From Agelas oroides (lineage: Eukaryota > Porifera > Demospongiae > Agelasida > Agelasidae), in NCBI GenBank assembly GCA_949130485.1, contig OX422192.1, forward strand, positions 6,797,085 through 6,861,084: 64,000 bases of DNA. The letters are read 5' to 3'. Positions within the stretch are counted from its first letter, which is position 1; the number at the start of each line of letters is the position of its first letter. Made by a program: the position numbers and the translations under genes. A model generated the notes under the pieces. It saw only the letters and a list, made by a program, of their open reading frames with translations. It made no database searches and was not told the origin of the DNA. Below, piece after piece: positions 12,775-26,725 of the stretch.

Positions 12775-13167
12775 TCAAGAAGAGACATGGTAGAATGTAG
12801 TAGAGTCACGTAGATCCGAGGTGGAATGGAAGAGATACATGGTAGACAGTAGTAGAGTCATGTAGAGCCAAGTAGAGCCACGGTAGAGTGTAGTAGACCC
12901 AAGTACAACAAAGTGGAGCCATATAGTAGAGGGAAGTAGAGTGAAGTAGAGTCGAGTAGAGCCATGGTAGAGTATAGTAGAGTCAAGTAGAGTCAAGAAG
13001 AGACATTGTAGAATGTTGTAGAGTCACGTAGATCCGTGGTAGAATGGATGAGACACATGGAAGAGAGTAGTAGAGACATGTAGAGCCAAGAAGAGCCATG
13101 GTAGAGTGTAGCAGAGTAAAGTAGAGTTAAGTAGAGCCATGGTAGAGTATAGTAGAGTCAAGTAGAG

Positions 13168-13789
13168 TCAAGAAGAGACATGGTAGAATGTAGTAGAGTC
13201 ACGTAGATCCATGGTAGAATGGAAGAGTGACATGGTAGACAGTAGTAGAGTCATGTAGAGCCAAGTAGAGCCACAGTAGAGTGTAGTAGACCCAAGTACA
13301 ACAAAGTGGTGCCATATAGTAGAGGGATGTAGAGTGAAGTAGAGTCGAGTAGAGCCAAGGTTGAGTATATTAGAGTCAAGTAGAGTCAAGAAGAGACATT
13401 GTAGAATGTAGTAGAGTCACGCAAATCCGTGGTAGAATGGATGAAACACATGGTAGAGAGTAGTAGAGACATGTAGAGCCATGGTAGAGTGCAGCAGAGT
13501 GATGTAGAGCCAAGTAGAGACATTGTAGAACGTAGTAGAGTCACGTAGAGCCATGGTACAATGGAATAGAGACATGGTAGAGAGTAGTAGAGTCATGTAG
13601 ACTCAAATGTAGCGATGGTAGAATGGAGTAGAGCCATGGTAGTGTGTTTTAAACCCAAGTATAGAACCAAGTAGAGCCATGGTAGAGTATAGTAAATTAA
13701 AGTAGAGTTAAGTGGAGCCATGGTAGAGTGAAGTAGAGTGAAGAAGAGTCGAGTAGAGCCATGGTAGAGTATAGTAGAGTCAAGTAGAG
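13168..13789. repeat. 622-bp variant of module B (first example)
   Basis: This B module has two extra bases (GTATAGAACC in place of GTAGAACC near 13,660), GTAGACTCAAATG before its last sub-block, and GCCAAGGTTGAGTATATTAG in its first sub-block. The same combination recurs at 24,708-25,329, and in 22,060-22,681 with some further changes. A shortened relative lacking the first sub-block lies at 26,726-27,129. Confidence 0.8.
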
Positions 13790-15815
13790 TCAAGAAGAGA
13801 CATGGTAGAATATAGTAGAGTCACGTAGATCCGTGGTGGAATGGAAGAGAGACATGGTAGACAGTAGTAGAGTCATGTAGAGCCAAGTAGAGCCGCGGTA
13901 GAGTGTAGTAGACCCAAGTACAACAAAGTGGAGCCATATAGTAGAGGGAAGTAGAGTGAAGTAGAGTCGAGTAGAGCCATGGTAGAGTATAGTACAGTCA
14001 AGTAGAGTCAAGAAGAGACATTGTAGAATGTTGTAGAGTCACGTACATCCGTGGTAGAATGAAAGAGTTACATGGTAGAAAGTAGTACAGTCATGTAGAG
14101 CCAAGAAAAGCCATGGTAGAGTGTAGCAGAGTAAAGTAGAGTTAAGTAGAGCCATGGTAGAGTATAGTAGAGTCAAGTAGAGTCAAGAAGAGACATGGTA
14201 GAATGTAGTAGAGTCACGTAGATCCATGGTAGAATGGAAGAGTGACATGGCAGACAGTGGTAGAGTCATGTAGAGCCAAGTAGAGCCACGGTAGAGTGTA
14301 GTAGACCCAAGTACAACAAAGTGGAGCCATATAGTAGAGGGAAGTAGAGTGAAGTAGAGTCGAGCAGAGCCATGGTAGAGTATAGTACAGTCAAGTAGAG
14401 TCAAGAAGAGACATGGTAGAATGTTGTAGAGTCACGTAGATCCGTTGTAGAATGGATAAGACACATGGAAGAGAGTAGTAGAGACATGTAGAGCCATGGT
14501 AGAGTGCAGTAGAGTGAAGTAGAGCCAACTAGAGACATTGTAGAACGTAACAGAGTCACGTAGAGCCATGGTACAATGGAATAGAGACATGGTAGAGAGT
14601 AGTAGAGTCATGTAGAGTCAAGTGTAGCGATGTTTGAATGGAATAGAGCCATGGTAGTGTGTTTTAAACCCAAGTAGAACCAAGTAGAGCCATGGTAGAG
14701 TATAGTAAATTAAAGTAGAGTTAAGTGGAGCCATGGTAGAGTGAAGTAGAGTGAAGTAGAGTCGAGTAGAGCCATGGTAGAGTATAGTAGAGTCAAGTAG
14801 AGTCAAGAAGAGACATGGTAGAATGTAGTAGAGTCACGTAGATCCGAGGTGGAATGGAAGAGAGACATGGTAGACAGTAGTAGAGTCATGTAGAGCCAAG
14901 TAGAGCCACGGTAGAGTGTAGTAGACCCAAGTACAACAAAGTGGAGCCATATAGCAGAGGGAAGTAGAGTGAAGTAGAGTCGAGTAGAGCCATGGTAGAG
15001 TATAGTAGAGTCAAGTGGAGTCAAGAAGAGACATTGTAGAATGTTGTAGAGTCACGTAGATCCGTGGTAGAATGGATGAGACACATGGAAGAGTGTAGTA
15101 GAGACATGTAGAGCCAAGAAGAGCCATGGTAGAGTGTAGCAGAGTAAAGTAGAGTTAAGTAGAGCCATGGTAGAGTATAGTAGAGTCAAGTAGAGTCAAG
15201 AAGAGACATGGTAGAATGTAGTAGAGTCACGTAGATCCATGGTAGAATGGAAGGGTGACATGGTAGACAGTAGTAGAGTCATGTAGAGCCAAGTAGAGCC
15301 ACGGTAGAGTGTAGTAGACCCAAGTACAACAAAGTGGTGCCATATAGTAGAGGGAAGTAGAGTGAAGTAGAGTCGAGTAGAGCCATGGTAGAGTATAGTA
15401 GAGTCAAGTAGAGTCAAGAAGAGACATGGTAGAATGTTGTAGAGTCACGTAGATCCGTGGTAGAATGGATGAGACACATGGAAGAGAGTAGTAGAGACAT
15501 GTAGAGCCATGGTAGAGTGCAGTAGAGTGAAGTAGAGCCAACTAGAGACATTGTAGAACGAAGTAGAGTCACGTAAAGCCATGGTACAATGGAATAGAGA
15601 CATGGTAGAGAGTAGTAGAGTCATGTAGAGTCAGTTGTAGCGATGGTTGAATGGAGTAGAGCCATGGTAGTGTGTTTTAAACCCAAGTAGAACCAAGTAG
15701 AGCCATGGTAGAGTATAGTAAATTAAAGTAGAGTTAAGTGGAGCCATGGTAGAGTGAAGTAGAGTGAAGTAGAGTCGAGTAGAGCCATGGTAGAGTATAG
15801 TAGAGTCAAGTAGAG

Positions 15816-18800
15816 TCAAGAAGAGACATGGTAGAATGTAGTAGAGTCACGTAGATCCGAGGTGGAATGGAAGAGAGACATGGTAGACAGTAGTAGAGTC
15901 ATGTAGAGCCAAGTAGAGCCACGGTAGAGTGTAGTAGACCCAAGTACAACAAAGTGGAGCCATATAGTAGAGGGAAGTAGAGTGAAGTAGAGTCGAGTAG
16001 AGCCATGGTAGAGTATAGTAGAGTCAAGTAGAGTCAAGAAGAGACATTGTAGAATGTTGTAGAGTCACGTAGATCCGTGGTAGAATGGATGAGACACATG
16101 GAAGAGAGTAGTAGAGACATGTAGAGCCAAGAAGAGCCATGGTAGAGTGTAGCAGAGTAAAGTAGAGTTAAGTAGAGCCATGGTAGAGTACAGTAGAGTC
16201 AAGTAGAGTCAAGAAGAAACATGGTAGAATGTAGTAGAGTCACGTAGATCCGAGGTGGAATGGAAGAGAGACATGGTAGACAGTAGTAGAGTCATGTAGA
16301 GCCAAGTAGAGCCACGGTAGAGTGTAGTAGACCCAATTACAACAAAGTGGGGCCATATAGTAGACGGAAGTAGAGTGAAGTAGAGTCAAGTAGAGCCATG
16401 GTAGAGTATAGTAGAGTCAAGTAGAGTCAAGAAGAGACATTGTAGAATGTTGTAGAGTCACGTAGATCCGTGGTAGAATGGAAGAGTGACATGGTAGAGA
16501 GTAGTACAGTCATGTAGAGCCAAGAAGAGCCATGGTAGAGTGTAGCAGACTAAAGTAGAGTTAAGTAGAGCCATGGTAGAGTATAGTAGAGTCAAGTAGA
16601 GTCAAGAAGAGACATGGTAGAATGTAGTAGAGTCACATAGATCCATGGTAGAATGGAAGAGTGACATGGCAGACAGTAGTAGAGTCATGTAGCGCCAAGT
16701 AGAGCCACTGTAGAGTGTAGTAGACCCAAGTACAACAAAGTGGAGCCATATAGTAGAGGGAAGTAGAGTGAAGTAGAGTCGAGTGGAGCCATGGTAGAGT
16801 ATAGTACAGTCAAGTAGAGTCAAGAAGAGACATGGTAGAATGTTGTAGAGTCACGTAGATCCGTGGTAGAATGGATGAGACACATGGAAGAGAGTAGTAG
16901 AGACATGTAGAGCCATGGTAGAGTGCAGTAGAGTGAAGTAGAGCCAACTAGAGACATTGTAGAACGTAGTAGAGTCACGTAGAGCCATGGTACAATGGAA
17001 TAGAGACATGGTAGAGAGTAGTAGAATCATGTAGAGTCAAGTGTAGCGATGGTTGAATGGAGTAGAGCCATGGTAGTGTGTTTTAAACCCAAGTAGAACC
17101 AAGTAGAGCCATGGTAGAGTATAGTAAATTAAAGTAGAGTTAAGTGGAGCCATGGTAGAGTGAAGTAGAGTGAAGTAGAGTCGAGTAGAGCCATGGTAGA
17201 GTATAGTAGAGTCAAGTAGAGTCAAGAAGAGACATGGTAGAATGTAGTAGAGTCACGTAGATCCGAGGTGGAATGGAAGAGAGACATGGTAGACAGTAGT
17301 AGAGTCATGTAGAGCCAAGTAGAGCCACGGTAGAGTGTAGTAGACCCAAGTACAACAAAGTGGAGCCATATAGTAGAGGGAAGTAGAGTGAAGTAGAGTC
17401 GAGTAGAGCCATGGTAGAGTATAGTAGAGTCAAGTAGAGTCAAGAAGAGACATTGTAGAATGTTGTAGAGTCACGTAGATCCGTGGTAGAATGGATGAGA
17501 CACATGGAAGAGAGTAGTAGAGACATGTAGAGCCAAGAAGAGCCATGGTAGAGTGTAGCAGAGTAAAGTAGAGTTAAGTAGAGCCATGGTAGAGTATAGT
17601 AGAGTCAAGTAGAGTCAAGAAGAGACATGGTAGAATGTAGTAGAGTCACGTAGATCCATGGTAGAATGGAAGAGTGACATGGTAGACAGTAGTAGAGTCA
17701 TGTAGAGCCAAGTAGAGCCACGGTAGAGTGTAGTAGACCCAAGTACAACAAAGTGGTGCCATATAGTAGAGGGATGTAGAGTGAAGTAGAGTCGAGTAGA
17801 GCCAAGGTTGAGTATATTAGAGACAAGTAGAGTCAAGAAGAGACATTGTAGAATGTAGTAGAGTCACGCAAATCCGTGGTAGAATGGATGAAACACATGG
17901 TAGAGAGTAGTAGAGACATGTAGAGCCATGGTAGAGTGCAGTAGAGTGAAGTAGAGCCAACTAGAGACATTGTAGAACGTAGTAGAGTCACGTAGAGCCA
18001 TGGTACAATGGAATAGAGACATGGTAGAGAGTAGTAGAGTCATGTAGAGTCAAGTGTAGCGATGGTTGAATGGAGTAGAGCCATGGTAGTGTGTTTTAAA
18101 CCCAAGTAGAACCAAGTAGAGCCATGGTTGAGTATAGTAAATTAAAGTAGAGTTAAGTGGAGCCATGGTAGAGTGAAGTAGAGTGAAGTAGAGTCGAGTA
18201 GAGCCATGGTAGAGTATAGTAGAGTCAAGTAGAGTCAAGAAGAGACATGGTAGAATGTAGTAGAGTCACGTAGATCCGAGGTCGAATGGAAGAGAGACAT
18301 GGTAGACAGTAGTAGAGTCATGTAGAGCCAAGTAGAGCCACGGTAGAGTGTAGTAGACCCAAGTACAACAAAGTGGAGCCATATAGTAGAGGGAAGTAGA
18401 GTAAAGTAGAGTCGAGTAGAGCCATGGTAGAGTATAGTAGAGTCAAGTGGAGTCAAGAAGAGACATTGTAGAATGTTGTAGAGTCACGCAGATCCGTGGT
18501 AGAATGGATGAGACACATGGAAGAGAGTAGTAGAGACATGTAGAACCAAGAAGAGCCATGGTAGAGTGTAGCAGAGTAAAGTAGAGTTAAGTAGATCCAT
18601 GGTAGAGTATAGTAGAGCCAAGTAGAGTCAAGAAGAGACATGGTAGAATGTAGTAGAGTCACGTAGATCCATGGTAGAATGGAAGAGTGACATGGTAGAC
18701 AGTAGTAGAGTCATGTAGAGCCAAGTAGAGCCACGGTAGAGTGTAGTAGACCCAAGTACAACAAAGTGGTGCCATATAGTAGAGGGATGTACAGTGAGGT

Positions 18801-19247
18801 AGAGTCGAGTAGAGCCAAGGTTGAGTATATTAGAGTCAAGTAGAGTCAAGAAGAGACATGGTAGAATGTAGTACAGTCACGCAAATCCGTGGTAGAATGG
18901 ATGAGACACATGGTAGAGAGTAGTAGAGACATGTAGAGCCATGGTAGAGTGCAGTAGAGTGATGTAGAGCCAAGTAGAGACATTGTAGAACGTAGTAGAG
19001 TCACGTAGAGCCATGGTACAATGGAATAGAGACATGGTAGAGAGTAGTAGAATCATGTAGAGTCAAGTGTAGCGATGGTTGAATGGAGTAGAGCCATGGT
19101 AGTGTGTTTTAAACCCAAGTAGAACCAAGTAGAGCCATGGTAGAGTATAGTAAATTAAAGTAGAGTTAAGTGGAGCCATGGTAGAGTGAAGTAGAGTGAA
19201 GTAGAGTCGAGTAGAGCCATGGTAGAGTATAGTAGAGTCAAGTAGAG
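15816..19247. repeat. 3,432-bp super-unit, copy II
   Basis: Same module order as copy I. It shares private variants with copy III at a constant offset of 3,432 bp: AGCGCC and CCACTG in the B module (16,692-16,708), the unusual B at 17,615 with GCCAAGGTTG and TATATTAGAGAC near its first-sub-block end, GGTTGAGTATAG at 18,127, GAGGTCGAATGG near 18,281, and ACAGTGAGG at 18,791. Only scattered single-base differences from copy III were seen, for example GAAGAAACAT at about 16,214 against GAAGAGACAT. Confidence 0.85.
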
Positions 19248-22200
19248 TCAAGAAGAGACATGGTAGAATGTAGTAGAGTCACGTAGATCCGAGGTGGAAT
19301 GGAAGAGAGACATGGTAGACAGTAGTAGAGTCATGTAGAGCGAAGTAGAGCCACGGTAGAGTGTAGTAGACCCAAGTACAACAAAGTGGAGCCATATAGT
19401 AGAGGGAAGTAGAGTGAAGTAGAGTCGAGTAGAGCCATGGTAGAGTATAGTAGAGTCAAGTAGAGTCAAGAAGAGACATTGTAGAATGTTGTAGAGTCAC
19501 GTAGATCCGTGGTAGAATGGATGAGACACATGGAAGAGAGTAGTAGAGACATGTAGAGCCAAGAAGAGCCATGGTAGAGTGTAGCAGAGTAAAGTAGAGT
19601 TAAGTAGAGCCATGGTAGAGTACAGTAGAGTCAAGTAGAGTCAAGAAGAGACATGGTAGAATGTAGTAGAGTCACGTAGATCCGAGGTGGAATGGAAGAG
19701 AGACATGGTAGACAGTAGTAGAGTCATGTAGAGCCAAGTAGAGCCACGGTAGAGTGTAGTAGACCCAATTACAACAAAGTGGGGCCATATAGTAGACGGA
19801 AGTAGAGTGAAGTAGAGTCAAGTAGAGCCATGGTAGAGTATAGTAGAGTCAAGTAGAGTCAAGAAGAGACATTGTAGAATGTTGTAGAGTCACGTAGATC
19901 CGTGGTAGAATGGAAGTGTGACATGGTAGAGAGTAGTACAGTCATGTAGAGCCAAGAAGAGCCATGGTAGAGTGTAGCAGACTAAAGTAGAGTTAAGTAG
20001 AGCCATGGTAGAGTATAGTAGAGTCAAGTAGAGTCAAGAAGAGACATGGTAGAATGTAGTAGAGTCACATAGATCCATGGTAGAATGGAAGAGTGACATG
20101 GCAGACAGTAGTAGAGTCATGTAGCGCCAAGTAGAGCCACTGTAGAGTGTAGTAGACCCAAGTACAACAAAGTGGAGCCATATAGTAGAGGGAAGTAGAG
20201 TGAAGTAGAGTCGAGTGGAGCCATGGTAGAGTATAGTACAGTCAAGTAGAGTCAAGAAGAGACATGGTAGAATGTTGTAGAGTCACGTAGATCCGTGGTA
20301 GAATGGATGAGACACATGGAAGAGAGTAGTAGAGACATGTAGAGCCATGGTAGAGTGCAGTAGAGTGAAGTAGAGCCAACTAGAGACATTGTAGAACGTA
20401 GTAGAGTCACGTAGAGCCATGGTACAATGGAATAGAGACATGGTAGAGAGTAGTAGAATCATGTAGAGTCAAGTGTAGCGATGGTTGAATGGAGTAGAGC
20501 CATGGTAGTGTGTTTTAAACCCAAGTAGAACCAAGTAGAGCCATGGTAGAGTATAGTAAATTAAAGTAGAGTTAAGTGGAGCCATGGTAGAGTGAAGTAG
20601 AGTGAAGTAGAGTCGAGTAGAGCCATGGTAGAGTATAGTAGAGTCAAGTAGAGTCAAGAAGAGACATGGTAGAATGTAGTAGAGTCACGTAGATCCGAGG
20701 TGGAATGGAAGAGAGACATGGTAGACAGTAGTAGAGTCATGTAGAGCCAAGTAGAGCCACGGTAGAGTGTAGTAGGCCCAAGTACAACAAAGTGGAGCCA
20801 TATAGTAGAGGGAAGTAGAGTGAAGTAGAGTCGAGTAGAGCCATGGTAGAGTATAGTAGAGTCAAGTAGAGTCAAGAAGAGACATTGTAGAATGTTGTAG
20901 AGTCACGTAGATCCGTGGTAGAATGGATGAGACACATGGAAGAGAGTAGTAGAGACATGTAGAGCCAAGAAGAGCCATGGTAGAGTGTAGCAGAGTAAAG
21001 TAGAGTTAAGTAGAGCCATGGTAGAGTATAGTAGAGTCAAGTAGAGTCAAGAAGAGACATGGTAGAATGTAGTAGAGTCACGTAGATCCATGGTAGAATG
21101 GAAGAGTGACATGGTAGACAGTAGTAGAGTCATGTAGAGCCAAGTAGAGCCACGGTAGAGTGTAGTAGACCCAAGTACAACAAAGTGGTGCCATATAGTA
21201 GAGGGATGTAGAGTGAAGTAGAGTCGAGTAGAGCCAAGGTTGAGTATATTAGAGACAAGTAGAGTCAAGAAGAGACATTGTAGAATGTAGTAGAGTCACG
21301 CAAATCCGTGGTAGAATGGATGAAACACATGGTAGAGAGTAGTAGAGACATGTAGAGCCATGGTAGAGTGCAGTAGAGTGAAGTAGAGCCAACTAGAGAC
21401 ATTGTAGAACGTAGTAGAGTCACGTAGAGCCATGGTACAATGGAATAGAGACATGGTAGAGAGTAGTAGAGTCATGTAGAGTCAAGTGTAGCGATGGTTG
21501 AATGGAGTAGAGCCATGGTAGTGTGTTTTAAACCCAAGTAGAACCAAGTAGAGCCATGGTTGAGTATAGTAAATTAAAGTAGAGTTAAGTGGAGCCATGG
21601 TAGAGTGAAGTAGAGTGAAGTAGAGTCGAGTAGAGCCATGGTAGAGTATAGTAGAGTCAAGTAGAGTCAAGAAGAGACATGGTAGAATGTAGTAGAGTCA
21701 CGTAGATCCGAGGTCGAATGGAAGAGAGACATGGTAGACAGTAGTAGAGTCATGTAGAGCCAAGTAGAGCCACGGTAGAGTGTAGTAGACCCAAGTACAA
21801 CAAAGTGGAGCCATATAGTAGAGGGAAGTAGAGTGAAGTAGAGTCGAGTAGAGCCATGGTAGAGTATAGTAGAGTCAAGTGGAGTCAAGAAGAGACATTG
21901 TAGAATGTTGTAGAGTCACGCAGATCCGTGGTAGAATGGATGAGACACATGGAAGAGAGTAGTAGAGACATGTAGAACCAAGAAGAGCCATGGTAGAGTG
22001 TAGCAGAGTAAAGTAGAGTTAAGTAGATCCATGGTAGAATATAGTAGAGTCAAGTAGAGTCAAGAAGAGACATGGTAGAATGTAGTAGAGTCACGTAGAT
22101 CCATGGTAGAATGGAAGAGTGACATGGTAGACAGTAGTAGAGTCATGTAGAGCCAAGTAGAGCCACGGTAGAGTGTAGTAGACCCAAGTACAACAAAGTG

Positions 22201-22681
22201 GTGCCATATAGTAGAGGGATGTACAGTGAGGTAGAGTCGAGTAGAGCCAAGGTTGAGTATATTAGAGTCAAGTAGAGTCAAGAAGAGACATGGTAGAATG
22301 TAGTACAGTCACGCAAATCCGTGGTAGAATGGATGAGACACATGGTAGAGAGTAGTAGAGACATGTAGAGCCATGGTAGTGTGCAGTAGAGTGATGTAGA
22401 GCCAAGTAGAGACATTGTAGAACGTAGTAGAGTCACGTAGAGCCATGGTACAATGGAATAGAGACATGGTAGAGAGTAGTAGAGTCATGTAGACTCAAAT
22501 GTAGCGATGGTAGAATGGAGTAGAGCCATGGTAGTGTGTTTTAAACCCAAGTATAGAACCAAGTAGAGCCACGGTAGAGTATAGTAAATTAAAGTAGAGT
22601 TAAGTGGAGCCATGGTAGAGTGAAGTAGAGTGAAGTAGAGTCGAGTAGAGCCATGGTAGAGTATAGTAGAGTCATGTAGAG
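19248..22681. repeat. 3,432-bp super-unit, copy III, right end replaced
   Basis: This is near-identical to copy II up to about 22,460. After that the last sub-block switches to another variant (GTAGACTCAAATG and GTATAGAACC in place of GTAGAGTCAAGTG and GTAGAACC), as found at 13,593-13,790 and 25,133-25,330. Private differences from copy II include AGGCCC at about 20,774 and GGAAGTGTGACAT near 19,913. Confidence 0.85.
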
Positions 22682-24707
22682 TCAAGAAGAGACATGGTAG
22701 AATATAGTAGAGTCACGTAGATCCGTGGTGGAATGGAAGAGAGACATGGTAGACAGTAGTAGAGTCATGTAGAGCCAAGTAGAGCCGCGGTAGAGTGTAG
22801 TAGACCCAAGTACAACAAAGTGGAGCCATATAGTAGAGGGAAGTAGAGTGAAGTAGAGTCGAGTAGAGCCATGGTAGAGTATAGTAGAGTCAAGTAGAGT
22901 CAAGAAGAGACATTGTAGAATGTTGTAGAGTCACGTAGATCCGTGGTAGAATGAAAGAGTTACATGGTAGAGAGCAGTACAGTCATGTAGAGCCAAGAAG
23001 AGCCATGGTAGAGTGTAGCAGAGTAAAGAAGAGTTAAGTAGAGCCATGGTAGAGTATAGTAGAGTCAAGTAGAGTCAAGAAGAGACATGGTAGAATGTAG
23101 TAGAGTCACGTAGATCCATGGTAGAATGGAAGAGTGACATGGCAGACAGTAGTAGAGTCATGTAGAGCCAAGTAGAGCCACGGCAGAGTGTAGTAGACCC
23201 AAGTACAACAAAGTGGAGCCATATAGTAGAGGGAAGTAGAGTGAAGTAGAGTCGAGTAGAGCCATGGTAGAGTATAGTAGAGTCAAGTAGAGTCAAGAAG
23301 AGACATGGTAGAATGTTGTAGAGTCACGTTGATCCGTTGTAGAATGGATGAGACACATGGAAGAGAGTAGTACAGACATGTAGAGCCATGGTAGAGTGCA
23401 GCAGAGTGAAGTAGAGCCAACTAGAGACAATGTAGAACGTAGTAGAGTCACGTAGAGCCATGATACAATGGAGTAGAGATATGGTAGAGAGTAGTAGAGT
23501 CATGTAGAGTCAAGTGTAGCGATGGTAGAATGGAGTAGAGCCATGGTAGTGTGTTTTAAACAAAAGTAGAACCAAGTTGAGCCATGGTAGAGTATAGTAA
23601 ATTAAAGTAGAGTTAAGTGGAGCCATGGTAGAGTGAAGTAGAGTGAAGTAGAGTCGAGTAGAGCCACGGTAGAGTATAGTAGAGTCAAGTAGAGTCAAGA
23701 AGAGACATGGTAGAATGTAGTAGAGTCACGTAGATCCGAGGTGGAATGGTAGAGAGACATGGTAGACAGTAGTAGAGTCATGTAGAGCCAAGTAGAGCCA
23801 CGGTAGAGTGTAGTAGACCCAAGTACAACAAAGTGGAGCCATATAGTAGAGGGATGTAGAGTGAAGTAGAGTCAAGTAGAGCCATGGTAGAGTATAGTAG
23901 AGTCAAGTAGAGTCAAGAAGAGACATGGTAGAATACAGTAGAGTCACGTAAATCCGTGGTAGAATGGATGAGACACAGGGTAGAGAGTAGTAGAGACATG
24001 TAGAGCCATGGTAGAGTGCAGTAGAGTGAAGTAGAGCCAACTAGAGACATTGCAGAACGTAGTAGAGTCACGTAGAGCCATGGTACAATGGAATAGAGAC
24101 ATGGTAGAGAGTAGTAGAGTCATGTAGAGTCAAGTGTAGCGATGGTTGAATGGAGTAGAGCCATGGTAGTGTGTTTTAAACCCAAGTAGAACCAAGTAGA
24201 GCCATGGTAGAGTATAGTAAATTAAAGTAGAGTTAAGTGGAGCCATGGTAGAGTGAAGTAGAGTGAAGTAGAGTCGAGTAGAGCCATGGTAGAGTATAGC
24301 AGAGTCAAGTAGAGTCAAGAAGAGACATGGTAGAATGTAGTAGAGTCACGTAGATCCGAGGTGGAATGGAAGAGAGACATGGTAGACAGTAGTAGAGTCA
24401 TGTAGAGCCAAGTAGAGCCACGGTAGAGTATAGTAGACCCAAGTACAACAAAGTGGAGCCATATAGTAGAGGGAAGTAGAGTGAAGTAGAGTCGAGTAGA
24501 GCCATGGTAGAGTATAGTAGAGTCAAGTGGAGTCAAGAAGAGACATTGTAGAATGTTGTAGAGTCACGTAGATCCGTGGTAGAATGGATGAGACACATGG
24601 AAGAGAGTAGTAGAGACATGTAGAGCCAAGAAGAGCCATGGTAGAGTGTAGCAGAGTAAAGTAGAGTTAAGTAGAGCCATGGTAGAGTATAGTAGAGTCA
24701 AGTAGAG

Positions 24708-25329
24708 TCAAGAAGAGACATGGTAGAATGTAGTAGAGTCACGTAGATCCATGGTAGAATGGAAGAGTGACATGGTAGACAGTAGTAGAGTCATGTAGAG
24801 CCAAGTAGAGCCACGGTAGAGTGTAGTAGACCCAAGTACAACAAAGTGGTGCCATATAGTAGAGGGATGTAGAGTGAAGTAGAGTCGAGTAGAGCCAAGG
24901 TTGAGTATATTAGAGTCAAGTAGAGTCAAGAAGAGACATGGTAGAATGTAGTAGAGTCACGCAAATCCGTGGTAGAATGGATGAGACACATGGTAGAGAG
25001 TAGTAGAGACATGTAGAGCCATGGTAGAGTGCAGTAGAGTGATGTAGAGCCAAGTAGAGACATTGTAGAACGTAGTAGAGTCACGTAGAGTCATGGTACA
25101 ATGGAATAGAGACATGGTAGAGAGTAGTAGAGTCATGTAGACTCAAATGTAGCGATGGTAGAATGGAGTAGAGCCATGGTAGTGTGTTTTAAACCCAAGT
25201 ATAGAACCAAGTAGAGCCATGGTAGAGTATAGTAAATTAAAGTAGAGTTAAGTGGAGCCATGGTAGAGTGAAGTAGAGTGAAGTAGAGTCGAGTAGAGCC
25301 ATGGTAGAGTATAGTAGAGTCAAGTAGAG
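24708..25329. repeat. 622-bp variant of module B (second full example)
   Basis: This matches 13,168-13,789 at an offset of 11,540 bp, and the following modules also correspond (13,790 with 25,330; 14,183 with 25,723). It is therefore part of a longer dispersed similarity, not a lone variant. Confidence 0.75.
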
Positions 25330-26725
25330 TCAAGAAGAGACATGGTAGAATATAGTAGAGTCACGTAGATCCGTGGTGGAATGGAAGAGAGACATGGTAC
25401 ACAGTAGTAGAGTCATGTAGAGCCAAGTAGAGCTGCGGTAGAGTGTAGTAGACCCAAGTACAACAAAGTGGAGCCATATAGTAGAGGGAAGTAGAGTGAC
25501 GTAGAGTCGAGTAGAGCCATAGTAGAGTATAGTAGAGTCAAGTAGAGTCAAGAAGAGACATTGTAGAATGTTGTAGAGTCACGTAGATCCGTGGTAGAAT
25601 GAAAGAGTTACATGGTAGAGAGTAGTACAGTCATATAGAGCCAAGAAAAGCCATGGTAGAGTGTAGCAGAGTAAAGTAGAGTTAAGTAGAGCCATGGTAG
25701 AGTATAGTAGAGTCAAGTAGAGTCAAGAAGAGACATGGTAGAATGTAGTAGAGTCACGTAGATCCATGGTAGAATGGAAGAGTGACATGGCAGACAGTAG
25801 TAGAGTCATGTAGAGCCAAGTAGAGCCACGGTAGAGTGTAGTAGACCCAAGTACAACAAAGTGGAGCCATATAGTAGAGGGAAGTAGAGTGAAGTAGAGT
25901 CGAGTAGAGCCATGGTAGAGTATAGTAGTTTCAAGTAGAGTCAAGAAGAGACATGGTAGAATGTTGTAGAGTCACGTAGATCCGTTGTAGAATGGATGAG
26001 ACACATGGAAGAGAGTAGTAGAGACATGTAGAGCCATGGTAGAGTGCAGTAGAGTGAAGTAGAGGCAACTAGAGACATTGTAGAACGTAGTAGAGTCACG
26101 TAGAGCCATGATACAATGGAATAGAGATATGGTAGAGAGTAGTAGAGTCATATAGAGTCAAGTGTAGCGATGGTAGAATGGAGTAGAGCCGTGGTAGTGT
26201 GTTTTAAACCAAAGTAGAACCAAGTTGAGCAATGGTAGAGTATAGTAAATTAAAGTAGAGTTAAGTGGAGCCATGGTAGAGTGAAGTAGAGTCGAGTAGA
26301 GCCATGGTAGAGTATAGTAGAGTCAAGTAGAGTCAAGAAGAGACATGGTAGAATGTAGTAGAGTCACGTAGATCCGAGGTGGAATGGAAGAGAGACATGG
26401 TAGACAGTAGTAGAGTCATGTAGAGCCAAGTAGAGCCGCGGTAGAGTGTAGTAGACCCAAGTACAACAAAGTGGAGCCATATAGTAGAGGGAAGTAGAGT
26501 GAAGTAGAGTCGAGTAGAGCCATGGTAGAGTATAGTAGAGTCAAGTAGAGCCAAGAAGAGTCATTGTAGAATGTTGTAGAGTCATGTAGATCCGTGGTAG
26601 AATGGAAGAGTGACAAGGTAGAGAGTAGTACAGTCATGTAGAGCCAAGAAGAACCATGGTAGAGTGTAGCAGAGTAAAGTAGAGTTAAGTAGAGCCATTG
26701 TAGAGTATAGTAGAGTCAAGTAGAA

